In this document: in pieces, positions 53,126 through 64,000 of the stretch
Layout of the letters: each line of letters starts with the position of its first letter
Position numbering within the stretch: position 1 is the first letter of the stretch
Source: Nereocystis luetkeana
Taxonomy: Eukaryota > Sar > Phaeophyceae > Laminariales > Laminariaceae
Assembly (NCBI GenBank): GCA_031213475.1
Contig: JARUPZ010000007.1
Location: 7,497,586 to 7,561,585 of the forward strand
Direction: 5' to 3'
Length of the DNA stretch: 64,000 bases
Translations under genes and position numbers: made by a program
Notes under the pieces: generated by a model
Seen by the model: the letters and a program-made list of their open reading frames with translations, nothing else
What the model was told of the DNA's origin: nothing
Database searches by the model: none

Positions 53126-53527
53126 CTCTCTCGCTTTCTGATATATAGATTGTCTCGCGCTCATGCTGCTCCCATGAAAGCCAATTACCCATCTTGCGAC
53201 AAACGTGTCAACCAAGCAGGGCTCTCTTTCGACCCCCTGGCAGTTCGGCAGCATGATGCAGCAGCAGCAGCAGCAACATGCGGTAGATACGACCCGCCGT
53301 CCCTGGGCGGTTCGTCTTCTTGAAGACCTGTGCAAACCCGGCGTGTTGCTGCCAACCGAGACCCACAGGGTGTCCCATGTCACACGAGGACAGACGGAGT
53401 CAGTCTACGTACTAACAACTTGAAAGATATCTACCTGGTACCCAAGTCTCCGTATATTGTAATCTACCGCTGTAAGCTTGTATTATCAAGACTCGCCAAC
53501 GTTGACACGCCCACCAGGATTGTCAGC

Positions 53528-54652
53528 ATAGAACTACTTACAGATATCTATATTTCACTCTCTGAGCGTGCTCGGTTGGTACATCCCTGGCCTCTCAGAG
53601 CTCCCACTTGGAAATCGCCTCCCTTTAATACTTGCCGGACCTTTCCAGCGGTTCTTTTTGTTTTCTTCATTTCTCTTGGCTCTCTCGGTTTTTTTTTTCC
53701 TTTTTTCTTTATCGTTTCGAGTGCGTGCGTGCACTCGGAGCACGGCACCGCGGGCGAGCCCGGCGCCGTCGCGGGTGTCAGCGGGTGCTCGCGGGTAGAG
53801 AGGGGGTTACAAGGAGCGCGGTCGCCGTTTTCGTGGCTAGGCGTTGCGTGTGCCTCGAGACACGAGGGATGCATGAATGGGCTCTGTCTGGCCTATATTT
53901 GTGATTTTGGATAGAGTATGTACGTGTTATAAGGGTCGTTCTGGATGGGAAGATCATATTCAAGCGGTGCTTATTTTGCGACCAGGCGGAAGTTCAAAGA
54001 GAGACCTGCGCGGCCTGAGCACCAACATTGTCAAGGGTAAGCACCGGGCTTCACGCGAGGCGGACGACGGGCCTTACTTTGGCAGAGAGTGAGGAAAGCT
54101 TTACCCGGACCGAATCGGTGGCGAGGTGGTCACGGGAGGGGCGGGCGGCATACGAGGCTGCGAGAGAAGCTCTGCTATTCATTTTTCTTCTCCTTCGACC
54201 GGTGCATGGTGTTCACATCAGGCAGAAAATGATTACATGAGGGGACGGGGATTTTTCTTGTCTTTCTAAAAAATTCGGTTTCATTTTCATTGTTTTTGCG
54301 GTGCTGCTGTGCCGTGCTGTACTTTCTCTTGGTACATACAGCAAGCATATCAAAAGAAGAAATATGTACCCTACCTGGGGTATGTAAGTACGTATGGTAT
54401 GTGAGCGAGCGTAGCGGGCGGAACCGCCCGCGACGCGAAGCGTATGTAGCGTCCGAGCTCTTTTTTCCTGGAGCATGGCGGCGGGACTCTTGGCATTATC
54501 AACTCACCAGTTTGCAGCTACAAGTAATCATTAAAAAAAACTATATTCAATCATGGACCTCTGTCCGCTTCGCATAGTAACTTGATGTACTTTTCCTTCC
54601 TGAGCGAGCGTAGCGGGCGCCGCAGGCCGCCCGCGGAGCGAAGCGACTTGTA
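53528..54652 (-). repeat. ~1.1-kb dispersed element, copy B (inverted)
   Basis: Inverted counterpart of 29230-30355, with scattered substitutions and small indels. 23 kb separates the two. Confidence 0.75.
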
Positions 54653-55046
54653 GCCCATACTGGTACGTACCAGGTACCAGGCACACCATAATTTCTGCGA
54701 CGGGAGTGTTCCTGCCCAGCACTCCTCACACCGATGCGTTTTCTGAATGCCGTTGGGTTCACCAACCACCCACATCCTACGCAGCTTTCATCTGCCTCCC
54801 TGCCTCACAATCGGAGACCACCCTGCAATGATACTCACAGCTGGAGACACGCTGAGCCTCTCGACCCCTCGAGACGGTTGTATCATGATTCGTCGGTTAG
54901 CGTGACACCTGTAGCATGTACAGCAGTGCTACTGACGTGTACCTGGTACTGTAGTTTATGTTGCACCAAAAGCTACTAAAGCTACCATTATTACGTCCGG
55001 AAATTTAAGGATCATTGTTATGTTCACGCTGATGACCAAAATACTC

Positions 55047-55143
55047 TTAACCCTTTTAGAACCGCAGTCACGTTTTGGGGACAAACGACTCGAATTTCAA
55101 GTAGTTTGTCCTAAAAACGGGACTGCGGTCCTAGAAGGGTTAA
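55047..55143 (+). mobile_element. M2 MITE inserted at TTAA of a small hairpin element
   Basis: TTAA on both sides, termini CCCTTTTAGAACCGCAGTCA and inverted. It interrupts a palindrome whose arms are TACGTCCGGAAATTTAA (54992-55008) and its exact complement (55140-55156). Confidence 0.8.
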
Positions 55144-55156
55144 ATTTCCGGACGTA

Positions 55157-56240
55157 GTGGTACATGTCGTCGAACATGAACGACAAAGGAGCCTTGTGAT
55201 AGTGCAAAACATTGTGCCAAGTACACGGTATCTGCTTGACAATCGATGGAGACTAACAAGCACACAGCTTACCTCCAACGATTTCATGGCAGAATTGCCT
55301 CGCCCCAGGTTGCCCATGGCGAGGTTTAGCGTTGGAGAGTGGGTGTAAACATTCTTCAAATGGCGACTCGAGGTTTCCAACCAGCCGCATAGCATGTTCT
55401 ATTCGGGGATGTCTTCTCTATTTAAACATTTAAACGGTAGAGCTCACCGCCAGCACGCACGACAGACAAGCAACTCTCGCCAGATACCCCAACCTCCGGG
55501 CTCCAGGCCCCAGGCTTCAGGCCCCAGGCTCCCTGCCTCAGGCTCACAAAGATAGAGCTCGGGCTCACTAAGATAGAGCTCTAGTGGCTCATGTGACCAG
55601 CACACCCTCGCCCGAGTCCTTCTGTCAGGGTGCACACTCCTCCTGTGCATCCTGATGATGTAAGATCCAGCCTGATGCCAGGACACCACAAGCCCGAAAG
55701 GCGAGTTGCGATGGGGATTTTCAAATTCAAAGGGACGGCCCCTGGAAAAAGTAGTGTGCTGTAGGTGTAGGTATGTATGATGGCGAAAAGAACGGTCCTA
55801 CGTGGCGAGCAGAATAACAGCTGGGCTGCTTGGCTCGAAGAGAGCTTGCCAACCAACTGCACAGTTGTTCACGAGAAGTAAACAGCTACATACACGTTCT
55901 TATCTTGTACGTACCTACTACTCTGTTGTGTAATATTGATAGTGGGGAGTGCGAAAATAGTTATTTTTTCCACAATTTCCATGTTTTTTTCGCGCAATTT
56001 TTTCATCATCCAGATTTTCCTGATGATGGTTTTCCCAAATAATAGGTGAAATACCCTGTTTGTTATGGCTCAAGAATTATGGATTAACATTTCACACATA
56101 CATGTAGACCTCTATCATCGTGCAGATTCAATACCTCCGAAACTATGATACGAACGACCACCCCGTCATATGTCCCTCGTTCTTATTTCCCCTTCTACCC
56201 CTTATGGAAAACCCTCCTACGTTTAATGAATCAGGCTAAC
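55157..56240. other. no gene recognised
   Basis: Contains a 94-codon minus-strand frame (55395-55111) without recognisable motif and a CAGGCTCC/CAGGCTTC short repeat at 55495-55570. Confidence 0.35.
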
Positions 56241-56635
56241 AACAGACAAAACGGAAAAATGAGAACGAAACAAAAAATGGGAACGGACGTTTTTTTTTAG
56301 AAAGCAAACCAATTGTGTACAACTCCAAGAAAAAAAGTTGACAGTCCTGTGGGGCTGTACAGCAGCCTTCGAATGAGCTGTCGCTCAGGCTGGAAGTCCT
56401 CGGCATCGCCGCGGTAGCCAGCATCTAGAGAAATCACAATAGAGCCAGCGTATATCGCTTTTTGCGCCCACCCGAAGGCACGAGATGGAGCATGACCGTT
56501 CTGACGAGCTCCTCTCGCAGGGCTGGCCAAGGGGTTTCGCAGGATCATTTTGGTTCTCTGATACACCTCATGGTTCTGGAGATACGGCTTGGTTCTCATT
56601 TTAGGCTTCGTTCCCATTTTTCCGATTTGTCTGTT
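56241..56635 (-). mobile_element. 395-bp TIR element, second copy, target duplication TAAC
   Basis: Near-identical inverted copy of 31311-31705, flanked by TAAC on both sides. Carries the same 106-codon frame on the minus strand (56297-56617). Confidence 0.85.
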
Positions 56636-57335
56636 TAACCCGAACTCTGATGGCCCCGCTGCAATCTCTGCGAGGCTCTCTACTACTCACAACCAACACC
56701 CAAACAATAACACCGACTTGTTGCAACCTGATTCCCCCCTCTTGATCGACAGGGCGGGCGGGCGGGTGGGAAAGTCGATCAATTCTTTGTCTGGGCGCAC
56801 TACTTACGAGATTTTGCTACGAGCTCTCGTTGTTACCGCCGCTGCCGTCTAAGCCCGAGCACAGCTAGCTCTTAGACTATAGTGACTAGACGCTTTCGAC
56901 TGTCGTCTGATCTCGCCTCATCTCACGATTCTGCAAGCTTCTTACAATAATTCCAAAACGCCCCCACAAATTCCACCTCCCTAAGGGAAGTTACATTTTT
57001 TTTTCTTCTTCTTCTGGAGAAGTTCACGAATATAATTTCATAGTGACAGAACGCGTCCGTATCTTAGTTCAACCAACTAGTTACTGCAGCCCGTCATCAA
57101 CTCCATGAACCTCTTGCCCATCCCCTCTGTTCACGCATGCCAACGATTCAATACGTCTCCACACACCCCAGATTCCTCCTTTCCGTTATTCTTCTACACG
57201 TATCTCCAATTATTTCCAAACTTTGGAAATTCTGGAAAATAAAGCTCTCCGAAAAGAATGGGCCAAAAGTCGAAAAACCACAGGGAATCTCTATTATTTT
57301 CGGAGATACCTGGTTACCTGGTATATGATAGCTAA

Positions 57336-58618
57336 ATGGGAGATGATAATAAAAGTGCCCCCTGGGCCCCTGGGGCACTATAGTTATCGACACCCCCCGG
57401 GGAACTTTAGTTAACGACGCCCCCGGGGGCACTTTTTCTTGTTGTGCCCCGGGGATTGGGGGCACATTGAGCTGAACTGAAGTGCCCCCAGAAACAAAAA
57501 ACCTGATACCGCGCGCGATGGCAGCGACCGCAGGATAGTAGACCTCTGGGGGTTGTCCACCGCCTTTGCTGCCGTGGTCTGTGCAGTAGTGCCGCCGGTC
57601 ATTTCTCCTCGCCCAAATACGCAGACGAATTCGCGTTTCAACTCATAATCTCTCCAGTTTTTGTTCTGGGGGCATATTATTAGTCAAAAAGGGCCTCCGG
57701 AAATAGACATCTTGAAGCACACACGACCACGAGCGGTCACGAGTGGGGATCTGCGTCTTCGGGGTTGTCACGGGATGAAATTCGAGCAAACTAGACCAAT
57801 TAATTATTATTGCTGTATCTGGCGGCCCGTTACCTTGTATTTGCATCTAAGATCTATTATTCATGTATGTGCTCGTGAATCTCGTACAAGTGTTTTTTTA
57901 GCAGATAGATATCATGACTGTTGAGAATACTATAACGTACGAATGTATATCGGGCGAGAGAGATAAACCACCGGAACCACTGCAACCCCGCGGCAGTAAA
58001 TACCATAGACGACCCCCAGACAGCAGTTCTATTACGGAGGGGACCATACATACAAGGTAGTAAATAGGACCACATATTCTTATTAATAGTAAAAATAGGT
58101 AATTATACTTACAAGGTATAGGTTTTTGTGGGTACCGTAGGTCCTCTACTTGCTTGGTATGATCCCCCGTAACAGGGTATCCTGCGGCCGTCGTGATCGT
58201 TCGTGGTGCCGTGGTTCAGGTTATCTATGATGTTGAAGGCACTTATTTTACCTCGAAGCGCCCCCAAAGAATCCTGGCGACACGATGATGAGTTATGAGT
58301 ATTGAGAACACGAACCCGTCTGTCTGTATAATATTGGGCAAAGAGCGATGACCGCCGTAACTACTACTGCACAGACCACGAGCAGCGGCGGAACTACTGC
58401 ACACACCGCTACCAGGTATGTAGATTGACGTAGATGTCGTAGGCAGCAATGACGCAGGTCTGGAATCCCGCGGTCTCTGTCATCGCGCGCGGTACCATCT
58501 CGTTTCTATATTCGGGGGCATTTTTTCTTATTTTCCCCCAATACCGGGGGTAGCTAAAATACCACCGGGGACGTCGTTAAACTAACATGCCCCCGGGTAT
58601 ATTTCTATCATCTCCCAT
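57336..58618. mobile_element. 1.28-kb element with ~200-bp inverted ends
   Basis: ATGGGAGATGATA at 57336 and its complement at 58606-58618 start two imperfect inverted arms that share AACGACG-CCCC and TGCCCCC tracts and ACCGCGCGCGATG (57508 region versus complement near 58485). The arms contain their own GGGGGCAC hairpins. No transposase is seen inside; an M1 MITE sits at 58032-58172. Confidence 0.65.
58032..58172 (+). mobile_element. M1 MITE with four TA microinsertions
   Basis: Same ends as the family but 141 bp. The extra length comes from four short TA-bounded additions (CATACAAGGTA, TTAATA, CTTACAAGGTA, CTTGCTTGGTA). Confidence 0.8.
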
Positions 58619-59183
58619 CTATTTTTCGTTGTTGATCAACGGAAGTACTACGTACTTGGCCTGAGATGGCTCTTCACCGATGTATGTATTATTAATAGTG
58701 TTGAAGGCTGAGTTTTACAGCAGAATTTTTCTGAAGAGGAAGGATTGCTCATTCGTTTGCAACAAGCTTCACAGCTGCGCGAGTATAGCAGAGGTAGACG
58801 AACAGACGGCACGACACTACTTGTTGTTGTGTCGATAGGCCTACAAGTACCAGGCTTGGAATATTGTTGCAGCGTGCGAAACACTGTTGTTGCTGCTTTT
58901 TTTGTTCAATCAGCTTTTGGCTCGTATTGTACCTGGTACCTGGTAGCTTTTAGGCGGGAGTGAGTACGCGTACGTGGACGTAGCACAACTGTGGTACGTA
59001 CTTGGTACGGCTGTGTTGTTCTTTCTTCAAGCACCGCGCGTGGCAAGTGGCTAGACAAGTACAACACCAACCACCGCCCAGGGTGGGAACCTTCGTATCA
59101 ATTGGAGGCAAGCAAGAGACGAGTGCTGGACGAATCCAACAAAGGATGATCTACGTAAATAACATATACCTGGTATATGATAT

Positions 59184-59447
59184 TGACTTTATTTGCAAAA
59201 ATAAAAAAAGGGATTCAATTGTTGAGAGCGCCTTGCAGCGTGGGTAGGCACAATTCGATGCGAGTCGACGAGGGAAGAAAAGGCTGAAATCTTCTCGCGA
59301 TAAAAATGAAGGCACGTACCGTAGCGGGAAGGGGGGAGAAGAGCCTGCTATGTGACCCCGGATCTGAGTTACGAGTTGGAAGGAGAGAGAGAAGAAGATG
59401 TGCGAAGATAATGAATGGGATGGAAAAATAAAATAAAATAAATATAT
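59184..59447 (+). repeat. tRNA-headed SINE, 5'-truncated copy
   Basis: Body and A-rich tail of the SINE at 34127-34462 without the tRNA-like head; begins in TTGACTTTATTTGCAAAAAT. Confidence 0.75.
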
Positions 59448-59899
59448 ATAGAAGCTATGCCGAGAGAAAAATGTAGGACGGATCTATATCTGTCTGTCAT
59501 AATGCCGACCTGCATGCACACATGCACACGCATGTGAGCTGTTCGGACGGTTTTACCCCTCAAGAGAAGGAGCAAGTATTGATCGCCATGCTTGAAATAC
59601 TCCCGGTCGCTTGGAGCACCAACACCATACACACCCACGAACTAACCCAGTCGCCCACCAGCCAGTCATTTAACCTTCACGCCTGGTGTCTGGCCCAGCA
59701 GCAGCAGCGAAAACAAGCGAAACACACATAAAAAACAACAAAAAACATTTCGGCGGGTGGGCATTGTTGCCTACCTGGTACATGCATCGATCGGTCGTTA
59801 TCAAAACGCATCCCGAAGAACCAACAGGTGGTGATGTGACGATCGATCATGACTATGTTGGTGTGATATCTCTTGACGTAAATAAAAGCAAACCGCGTT

Positions 59900-60064
59900 T
59901 CAATCGGCGGTGACACCGTTGATGGTGATGACGATGTCGCGCGCGAATCCACCGCCCCATCCGCCGGTATCTCGGTGCTCGCAAAGGTAGACGCCCTGCC
60001 ACGTTCCCAGCGCGAGGCAGCCGTTCGAGACGGGGATATTGAGCGAGGCCCCGACGATCGTGCT
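59900..60064 (-). CDS. YjbQ terminal exon
   Basis: Begins STIVGASLNIPVS immediately after HVK, as in the family's H-I-K-A-S-L-L-G-x-S-L order, then GTWQGVYLCEHRD and IVITINGVTAD, TGA at 59902-59900. The acceptor ATGAAAG is weak in pyrimidines but is the only one giving the family spacing. Confidence 0.9.
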   Translation of the reverse strand, partial: STIVGASLNIPVSNGCLALGTWQGVYLCEHRDTGGWGGGFARDIVITINGVTAD

Positions 60065-62470
60065 CTTTCATACGGAGAGACGTCCCAGCCGCAGCGGCCA
60101 GCGATCGAGCGTGGGGCAGAGGCGGGAGGGGACAGGGTGGGGGGGGCGGGCGGCGGGCGGCACACCAACGCGAGCCGTCGCGTCAGATCTATAAGTTTCG
60201 CGCCAAAGCTACACCGTTGATTTTTGTACTTGGTACCTGGTATACAATATTTTCCTCAGCCAAATTGCAAGGTATACAAGAATGGCCAACACCACGATTG
60301 ATGCTCAATAAGTGCAATGGAAATCAGTACAGGGACGGGTGCGCGAGGGTCTCTCATGTTGAGGTTGTACAGCAGCAGATACTGCCACTTTGTGGCGACG
60401 CATTCGTTTGGGCACTCGAAGGGGGCGGGCAACAAACGCCTAACAGGTATTGCCCTGGTGTTGGACAAACGCAAGAGGTTCGAATTTGTGGCTACTTTCA
60501 CGAGTCAACGCCCAAGCATTTACAAAGATGCCCGGAAACTCGAACCAAGTACTCGCGAATCAGCCAATGGAGGAGGCGACGGAGCCCGATTGTTCTCCGT
60601 TTTCTCATAAAAAAATCCCAACGTCATCACCGCGACGAACGCCTCCCCGCCTTAGAAACCAACTATCCAAGCAAATATGAATACCAGGTATCAACTAACT
60701 GACGAACCGAGCAATTAACCAGCAACCGAACAACCGAACAACCAATAATCCAATTAATTAACACATAATTCACCCAGCTCCGCGCCATGACCCCCCCCAC
60801 CCCCCCTCTTGTGTCCTCCGCTTGTCACCCCACGAAACTAACCTTGACGTGTCCTGTCATGTCGTCCGGCCCTTCGAGCGTGTGTCGGAACATCGTGTCG
60901 TGCCACTTGACGGGAACGATTTCTGGAGCAGGCAAATGATAGGAGGGGCGCGAGCAACACATCGAAACAACGAGAAACAGCCAGCAGATCAGTGGCGATG
61001 ATTGTCTGGTACGCAAGATCGACCAATGAAACCGCAAGTTTGATCGATTGACCTCAACCAATGAAATCGCAAGCTCAAATTCGACCAATTTAACCGCAAG
61101 CTCGATCTCGGCCCATTAAACCACGGACTCGGCTAACGAAACCGCAAGCTCGACCACTGAAACCCTAAGCCTCATTGTCCTCGCATTCCGCCGAAAATGT
61201 GGAAGCGTCTCCGGCGGATCGGTGGATGGTCAAAACACAGGCACTTGGGGGAGCTGTCGCGCGAATAATCGAAGCAGGAAAGCAAAACCGACGAGTTTCG
61301 GGCGTTACCATCCGCCAACGCCTGCAGCGCGGAAAACTGTCACCAAGCCGCGCGGGAGGCAGGCTAAAGCTCACTCACGGTTAAGCGCCGCCTCCATATC
61401 CGTGCGAACGTCTGGGTCCGCCTAGGGACGAACGGCCGAGAGCAACGATTTCATGCACGCATGCACGCACGCCGAGCGAGTGCATGAGGGTACACGAGCG
61501 AACCGCACCGAAGTTGGAGGCGGGGGGGGGGGGGGGGGGCGGTGCGAGAAAGAGTGTCAACGACGCGAGACGCGATTGAGGTGTTTAGGTTGCAAAACGA
61601 CACGCGCCGACTCCATTTAAACGCTGTTTTAAACAAGTGTTGACCCACACTGGACTGTTGACTGAAAAACAATTGGTGATTTGAAATCAACTAAAACAGG
61701 AAGTGTTGGCTAAAACAAAAGCAGTCACTATTTACCATCACTATTAATAGCACGTACTATTAATAGTACATAAAAACAAAGGGTTCGCTTCTGCCGTAGA
61801 ACATAACTGATTTGATACTAGGAAACTTTTGTAGCTTATTTTCGCCCCGCTCCATTCCCCCCCGACCCAAATATGGCTGTGTTTACGACCGGTGGAGCAT
61901 GCAGAAAAGACAACTGGCTAAAAACACGTACCGGTACCAGGTATGCATTTCGACTCTACGTCGATGGCTGACGGCTGATGTCCTGTTTCAGTAAAAATAA
62001 ATAGGCTGTCACCACCCCAAATGTTATCCTACTACAATTCCAAGTAGATTGAGAAAGGAGCGTGTAGTTCTATTCATAGGTACAGGGGTTAAACTTAAAA
62101 CCTCTCGTGCTATGAATAGACTACGACCATCTGCAGTTTTACTTTATTTCACAAGCTCCGACCCGAAGGAAGGCAAGAAGACAAGCACCGCACGCAGCGG
62201 GGGGGTGTACCCACTAGTATGAATGGCCGTAGTCGTATGGGGGGGGGGGGGGGGGGGGATCGGTCGACCTCAAAAACCGACGCAACGCACATTCTCGTTG
62301 ATGGTGAGGGACGCGGACGTGTGCTTGAGAAATATGTTGGCCATTCCCACCCGGAATGACTGGAGCTCGGGCACTTGCTTGCGGATCTCCGACGTGATGA
62401 GGTGGCACCCCCTGGACGGGGCGGTGACGGTGATGGTGCGTTGGGCCCATCCGGCCGTCCCCGTCTTGAT
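59900..62470 (-). CDS. YjbQ / UPF0047 family protein, four exons
   Basis: YjbQ-type small enzyme-like protein (UPF0047; weak thiamine-phosphate synthase activity is reported for bacterial members, while the true role is unsettled). Exons: 62470-62291, 61421-61379, 60922-60843, 60064-59900. All three junctions agree in phase (0, 1, 0), giving 155 residues plus stop, close to the usual ~140. Motifs in order: AGWAQRTITVTAPSRGCHLI, FLKHTSASLTINEN, ADPDVRTDMEAAL, HDTMFRHTLEGPDDMTGHVK, NIPVSNGCLALGTWQGVYL, IVITINGVTAD. Conserved His and Glu/Asn positions are present. The initiator codon is not certain: it may lie in an upstream exon or in-frame at 62517. Confidence 0.92.
60843..60922 (-). CDS. YjbQ exon with EGPDDMTGHVK
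   Basis: Acceptor TGCTCCAG; completes a Gln codon, then IVPVKWHDTMFRHT and LEGPDDMTGHVK. Donor GTTAGT at 60842. The R-H-x-x-E-G-P-D-D-M core motif of the family is intact. Confidence 0.92.
61018..61168 (+). repeat. ~30-bp degenerate repeat in YjbQ intron
   Basis: Units around CGACCAATGAAACCGCAAGC repeated five to six times, between YjbQ exons 2 and 3. Confidence 0.65.
61379..61421 (-). CDS. YjbQ micro-exon ADPDVRTDMEAALN
   Basis: 43-nt exon between a CCCTAG acceptor and a GTGAGT donor. It encodes the conserved A-D-P-D-V-R-x-D-M-E run that directly follows NEN in the family, which fixes its identity despite its size. Confidence 0.9.
62291..62470 (-). CDS. YjbQ exon with HTSASLTINEN
   Basis: Acceptor CGCCGCAG, 60 codons including RGCHLITSEIRKQV and FLKHTSASLTINEN, donor GTGCGT. 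Both ends are phase 0. The family fold's first half is here, including the H-T-S/T-A-x-L-T-I-N-E-N signature. Confidence 0.92.
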
Positions 62471-62599
62471 CTGCGGCGTTTCAAAACAAACGAAAAACGC
62501 CAAAACATTCACGGCCATGTATGAGGCCAAGAGTGACACGTAGCAGAAGCAATGGACAAATACAGTGGTGCTGGTAACTTCCCCGGGGGAGTCGCTTGA

Positions 62600-62726
62600 A
62601 ATTCGTACGTGGTCGGTACGTGTATCTGGTGGTGCTCGCGTTGCGGACGATCGGCCGAAAATCCTTCTCCGACTGCAGCAGCAGCTCGAATACGCTGGGG
62701 GGGGTGACGTTGCTATGTTCCTCTGA
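62600..62726 (-). CDS. exon-like segment upstream of YjbQ, unassigned
   Basis: After TTGTTGTCAG the minus strand reads EHSNVTPPSVFELLLQSEKD and FRPIVRNASTTRY with codon use like the nearby exons. I do not recognise it. It could be a 5' exon of the YjbQ gene or of another minus-strand gene. The 3' limit is arbitrary. Confidence 0.3.
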
Positions 62727-63475
62727 CAACAAAATCAAGTTCAAGACGGACCCATACGGTCAGAGAAAGAGTGCCGAGGGTTTTCGTGGGCCAACACGTA
62801 GCCCTAGCTGCAGTATACTGGGTCCTGCACTGTTGTCCTGGCGGGGGGGGCGTGAAGGTGTGGTGTCCATAGGCCTCGGTGACACATAAAAAACATCCGC
62901 CAGTAGGCGGTAAGCGGGTGACAGTTATTACTACATACCCCAGTCTAGCGGCAGAGTCAAGCGCGACGACACCACAACAACCAAGCGCCGATGCGGGTCT
63001 CCTCGCGCAGCTTAGGGGCACTGCTGTTTGTTGAGATTTGGTACCTAGTATATATCATGAAGCCGCCTGCACGCGCCTAAACAATTACTGGTGTGTGTGT
63101 CAGTCAGCATGAGAAACGGTGTTGTCGCTATGATACATCGAATCGAACGAGAGCCGAGCAAAGCTTTGCCGGTTTTGCCAAGAAGGTGAGCAGAGACCGC
63201 ACTTTGATTAAAAAAAAAACACGGGGTCCGCTCAAGTCAAGTTGGAGCGGCAGGCAGCAGCAGCAGCAGACCACCATTAATATTTGCATACGCGTACCGG
63301 ATGCTGGACCTCGTATTATTAGCAACCTTTCATTTTTATGAACAAGCTCGTAGAGCGTGTTTCGTCTCGCCAATAAATCTGGATAAATATGGCGAGGGGT
63401 GAGAGCAGGCGGGCAAGGTCTGGCACAAAGTTCCGCCAGGTCAATGTTGATAGTATTCCCTAGGTTCACCTAGGG

Positions 63476-63572
63476 CTTCTGTTGCGGAAATTCGAGTTTG
63501 TCTGTATGTCTGTCTGTCTCCTCTCAAAAGGAAACTCCAACCCTCGCAAAACTTCTGTTGCGGAAATTCGAA

Positions 63573-63604
<32 letters not shown>

Positions 63605-63632
63605 CTCTCAAAAGGAAACTCCAACCCTCGCA
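63476..63632 (+). repeat. ~76-bp tandem duplication with TCTG array
   Basis: CTTCTGTTGCGGAAATTCGA, TCTG units and AAAGGAAACTCCAACCCTCG occur twice in a row; the TCTG array is longer in the second copy. Same TCTG/GACA theme as 27115, 33510 and 35702. Confidence 0.85.
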
Positions 63633-64000
63633 AAATCTGATCCCAAACCGCCCCCGACGTTGACGTGCATACCTCGAGAATCGGTAGCAGACACGAATAC
63701 AAGCAGTCTGGGCCAACTTTCGGATTCAACGGAGCCCTGTGTCTTGAGCTACGCGTCCCAGCCCCACCCGCGGGACAATCGCTTGTAGACAATCGCTTGT
63801 GCCAGAGTCGGTACGAGTAGCGAAGTATTTCGCAAATTCGCTACAGCGCATCGATCGTAACAAAAGTGAGATCAGGCACAGTCTGCCTCCGACTACTCGG
63901 AGAGTCGGATTTCGTTAGATAGAACTCAAAAAACAAAAACCGTTTGATATTTTACGACTTACAACCGCACCAGCACGAGAAGATTTCGTGTATGTGTGTG

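Larger units (their letters stand above)
51100..53520. other. no gene recognised
   Basis: Apart from the trinucleotide and hexamer arrays I see only short frames without motif or exon signals on either strand. Small blocks such as TGTGACCACAGAACT-like text recall the 780-958 repeat (52146-52250). Confidence 0.4.
62500..64000. other. right end, no gene confirmed
   Basis: Beyond the exon-like segment at 62600-62726 there is a 113-codon minus frame (63469-63128) and a TCTG tandem repeat, but no family motif or convincing splice pair. Confidence 0.35.

Noticed and set aside
61165-61374. open frames on both strands inside the YjbQ intron
   Set aside because: No family motif; the region is spliced out in the phase-consistent YjbQ model.

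Overview
The window looks like nuclear DNA of a eukaryotic alga, most likely a stramenopile and possibly a brown alga. This is an inference. The visible signs are short GC-rich exons separated by introns of 0.8-3.3 kb, good GT-AG and one GC-AG splice signal, plastid/bacterial-type protein families carried in spliced nuclear genes, and very dense small repeats. No operons, ribosome binding sites, rRNA genes or CRISPR arrays are present.

Layout. 1-10.8 kb is mostly repeat, with a few orphan exon-like patches (3649-3755, 6037-6146, 8610-8765, 9106-9525). 10825-23531 (+) holds an eight-exon serine alpha/beta-hydrolase with a complete Ser-Asp-His set and a long low-complexity C-terminal extension. 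All splice phases agree, except for one frameshift at a C15 run. 23.5-37.2 kb is repeat-rich: tandem and inverted duplications, simple repeats and TIR elements. 37252-46918 (-) carries a PrmA-like protein-lysine methyltransferase broken into at least seven exons. Its introns contain retroposons, a purine minisatellite and an unexplained + strand exon-like patch. 47-59.9 kb is again repeats, including a LINE 3' fragment, a 30-bp minisatellite, a 395-bp TIR element and a 1.28-kb element with ~200-bp inverted ends. 59900-62470 (-) is a four-exon YjbQ/UPF0047 gene.

The three recognised genes do not form an obvious pathway: a predicted lipid/ester serine hydrolase, a ribosomal-protein-type methyltransferase and a YjbQ protein. 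The mobile DNA is the more unusual content. (1) A LINE and a short retroposon family both end in a poly(C) tract, with a shared AGTAC-A/G-CCCC terminus. (2) A tRNA-headed SINE ends in an A-rich tail. (3) Several MITE families occur: TA-flanked, TTAA-flanked (piggyBac-like), a 395-bp element with 4-bp target duplications, and a family carrying TTAGGG arrays. (4) Most striking, tiny insertions bounded by TA (TA-CCAGG-TA, TA-CCTGG-TA, TA-TTAA-TA and similar) can be read directly by comparing sibling repeat copies, and the motif TACCTGGTA/TACCAGGTA recurs across the window. All repeat coordinates are read by eye and are accurate to roughly 5-20 bp unless termini are stated.
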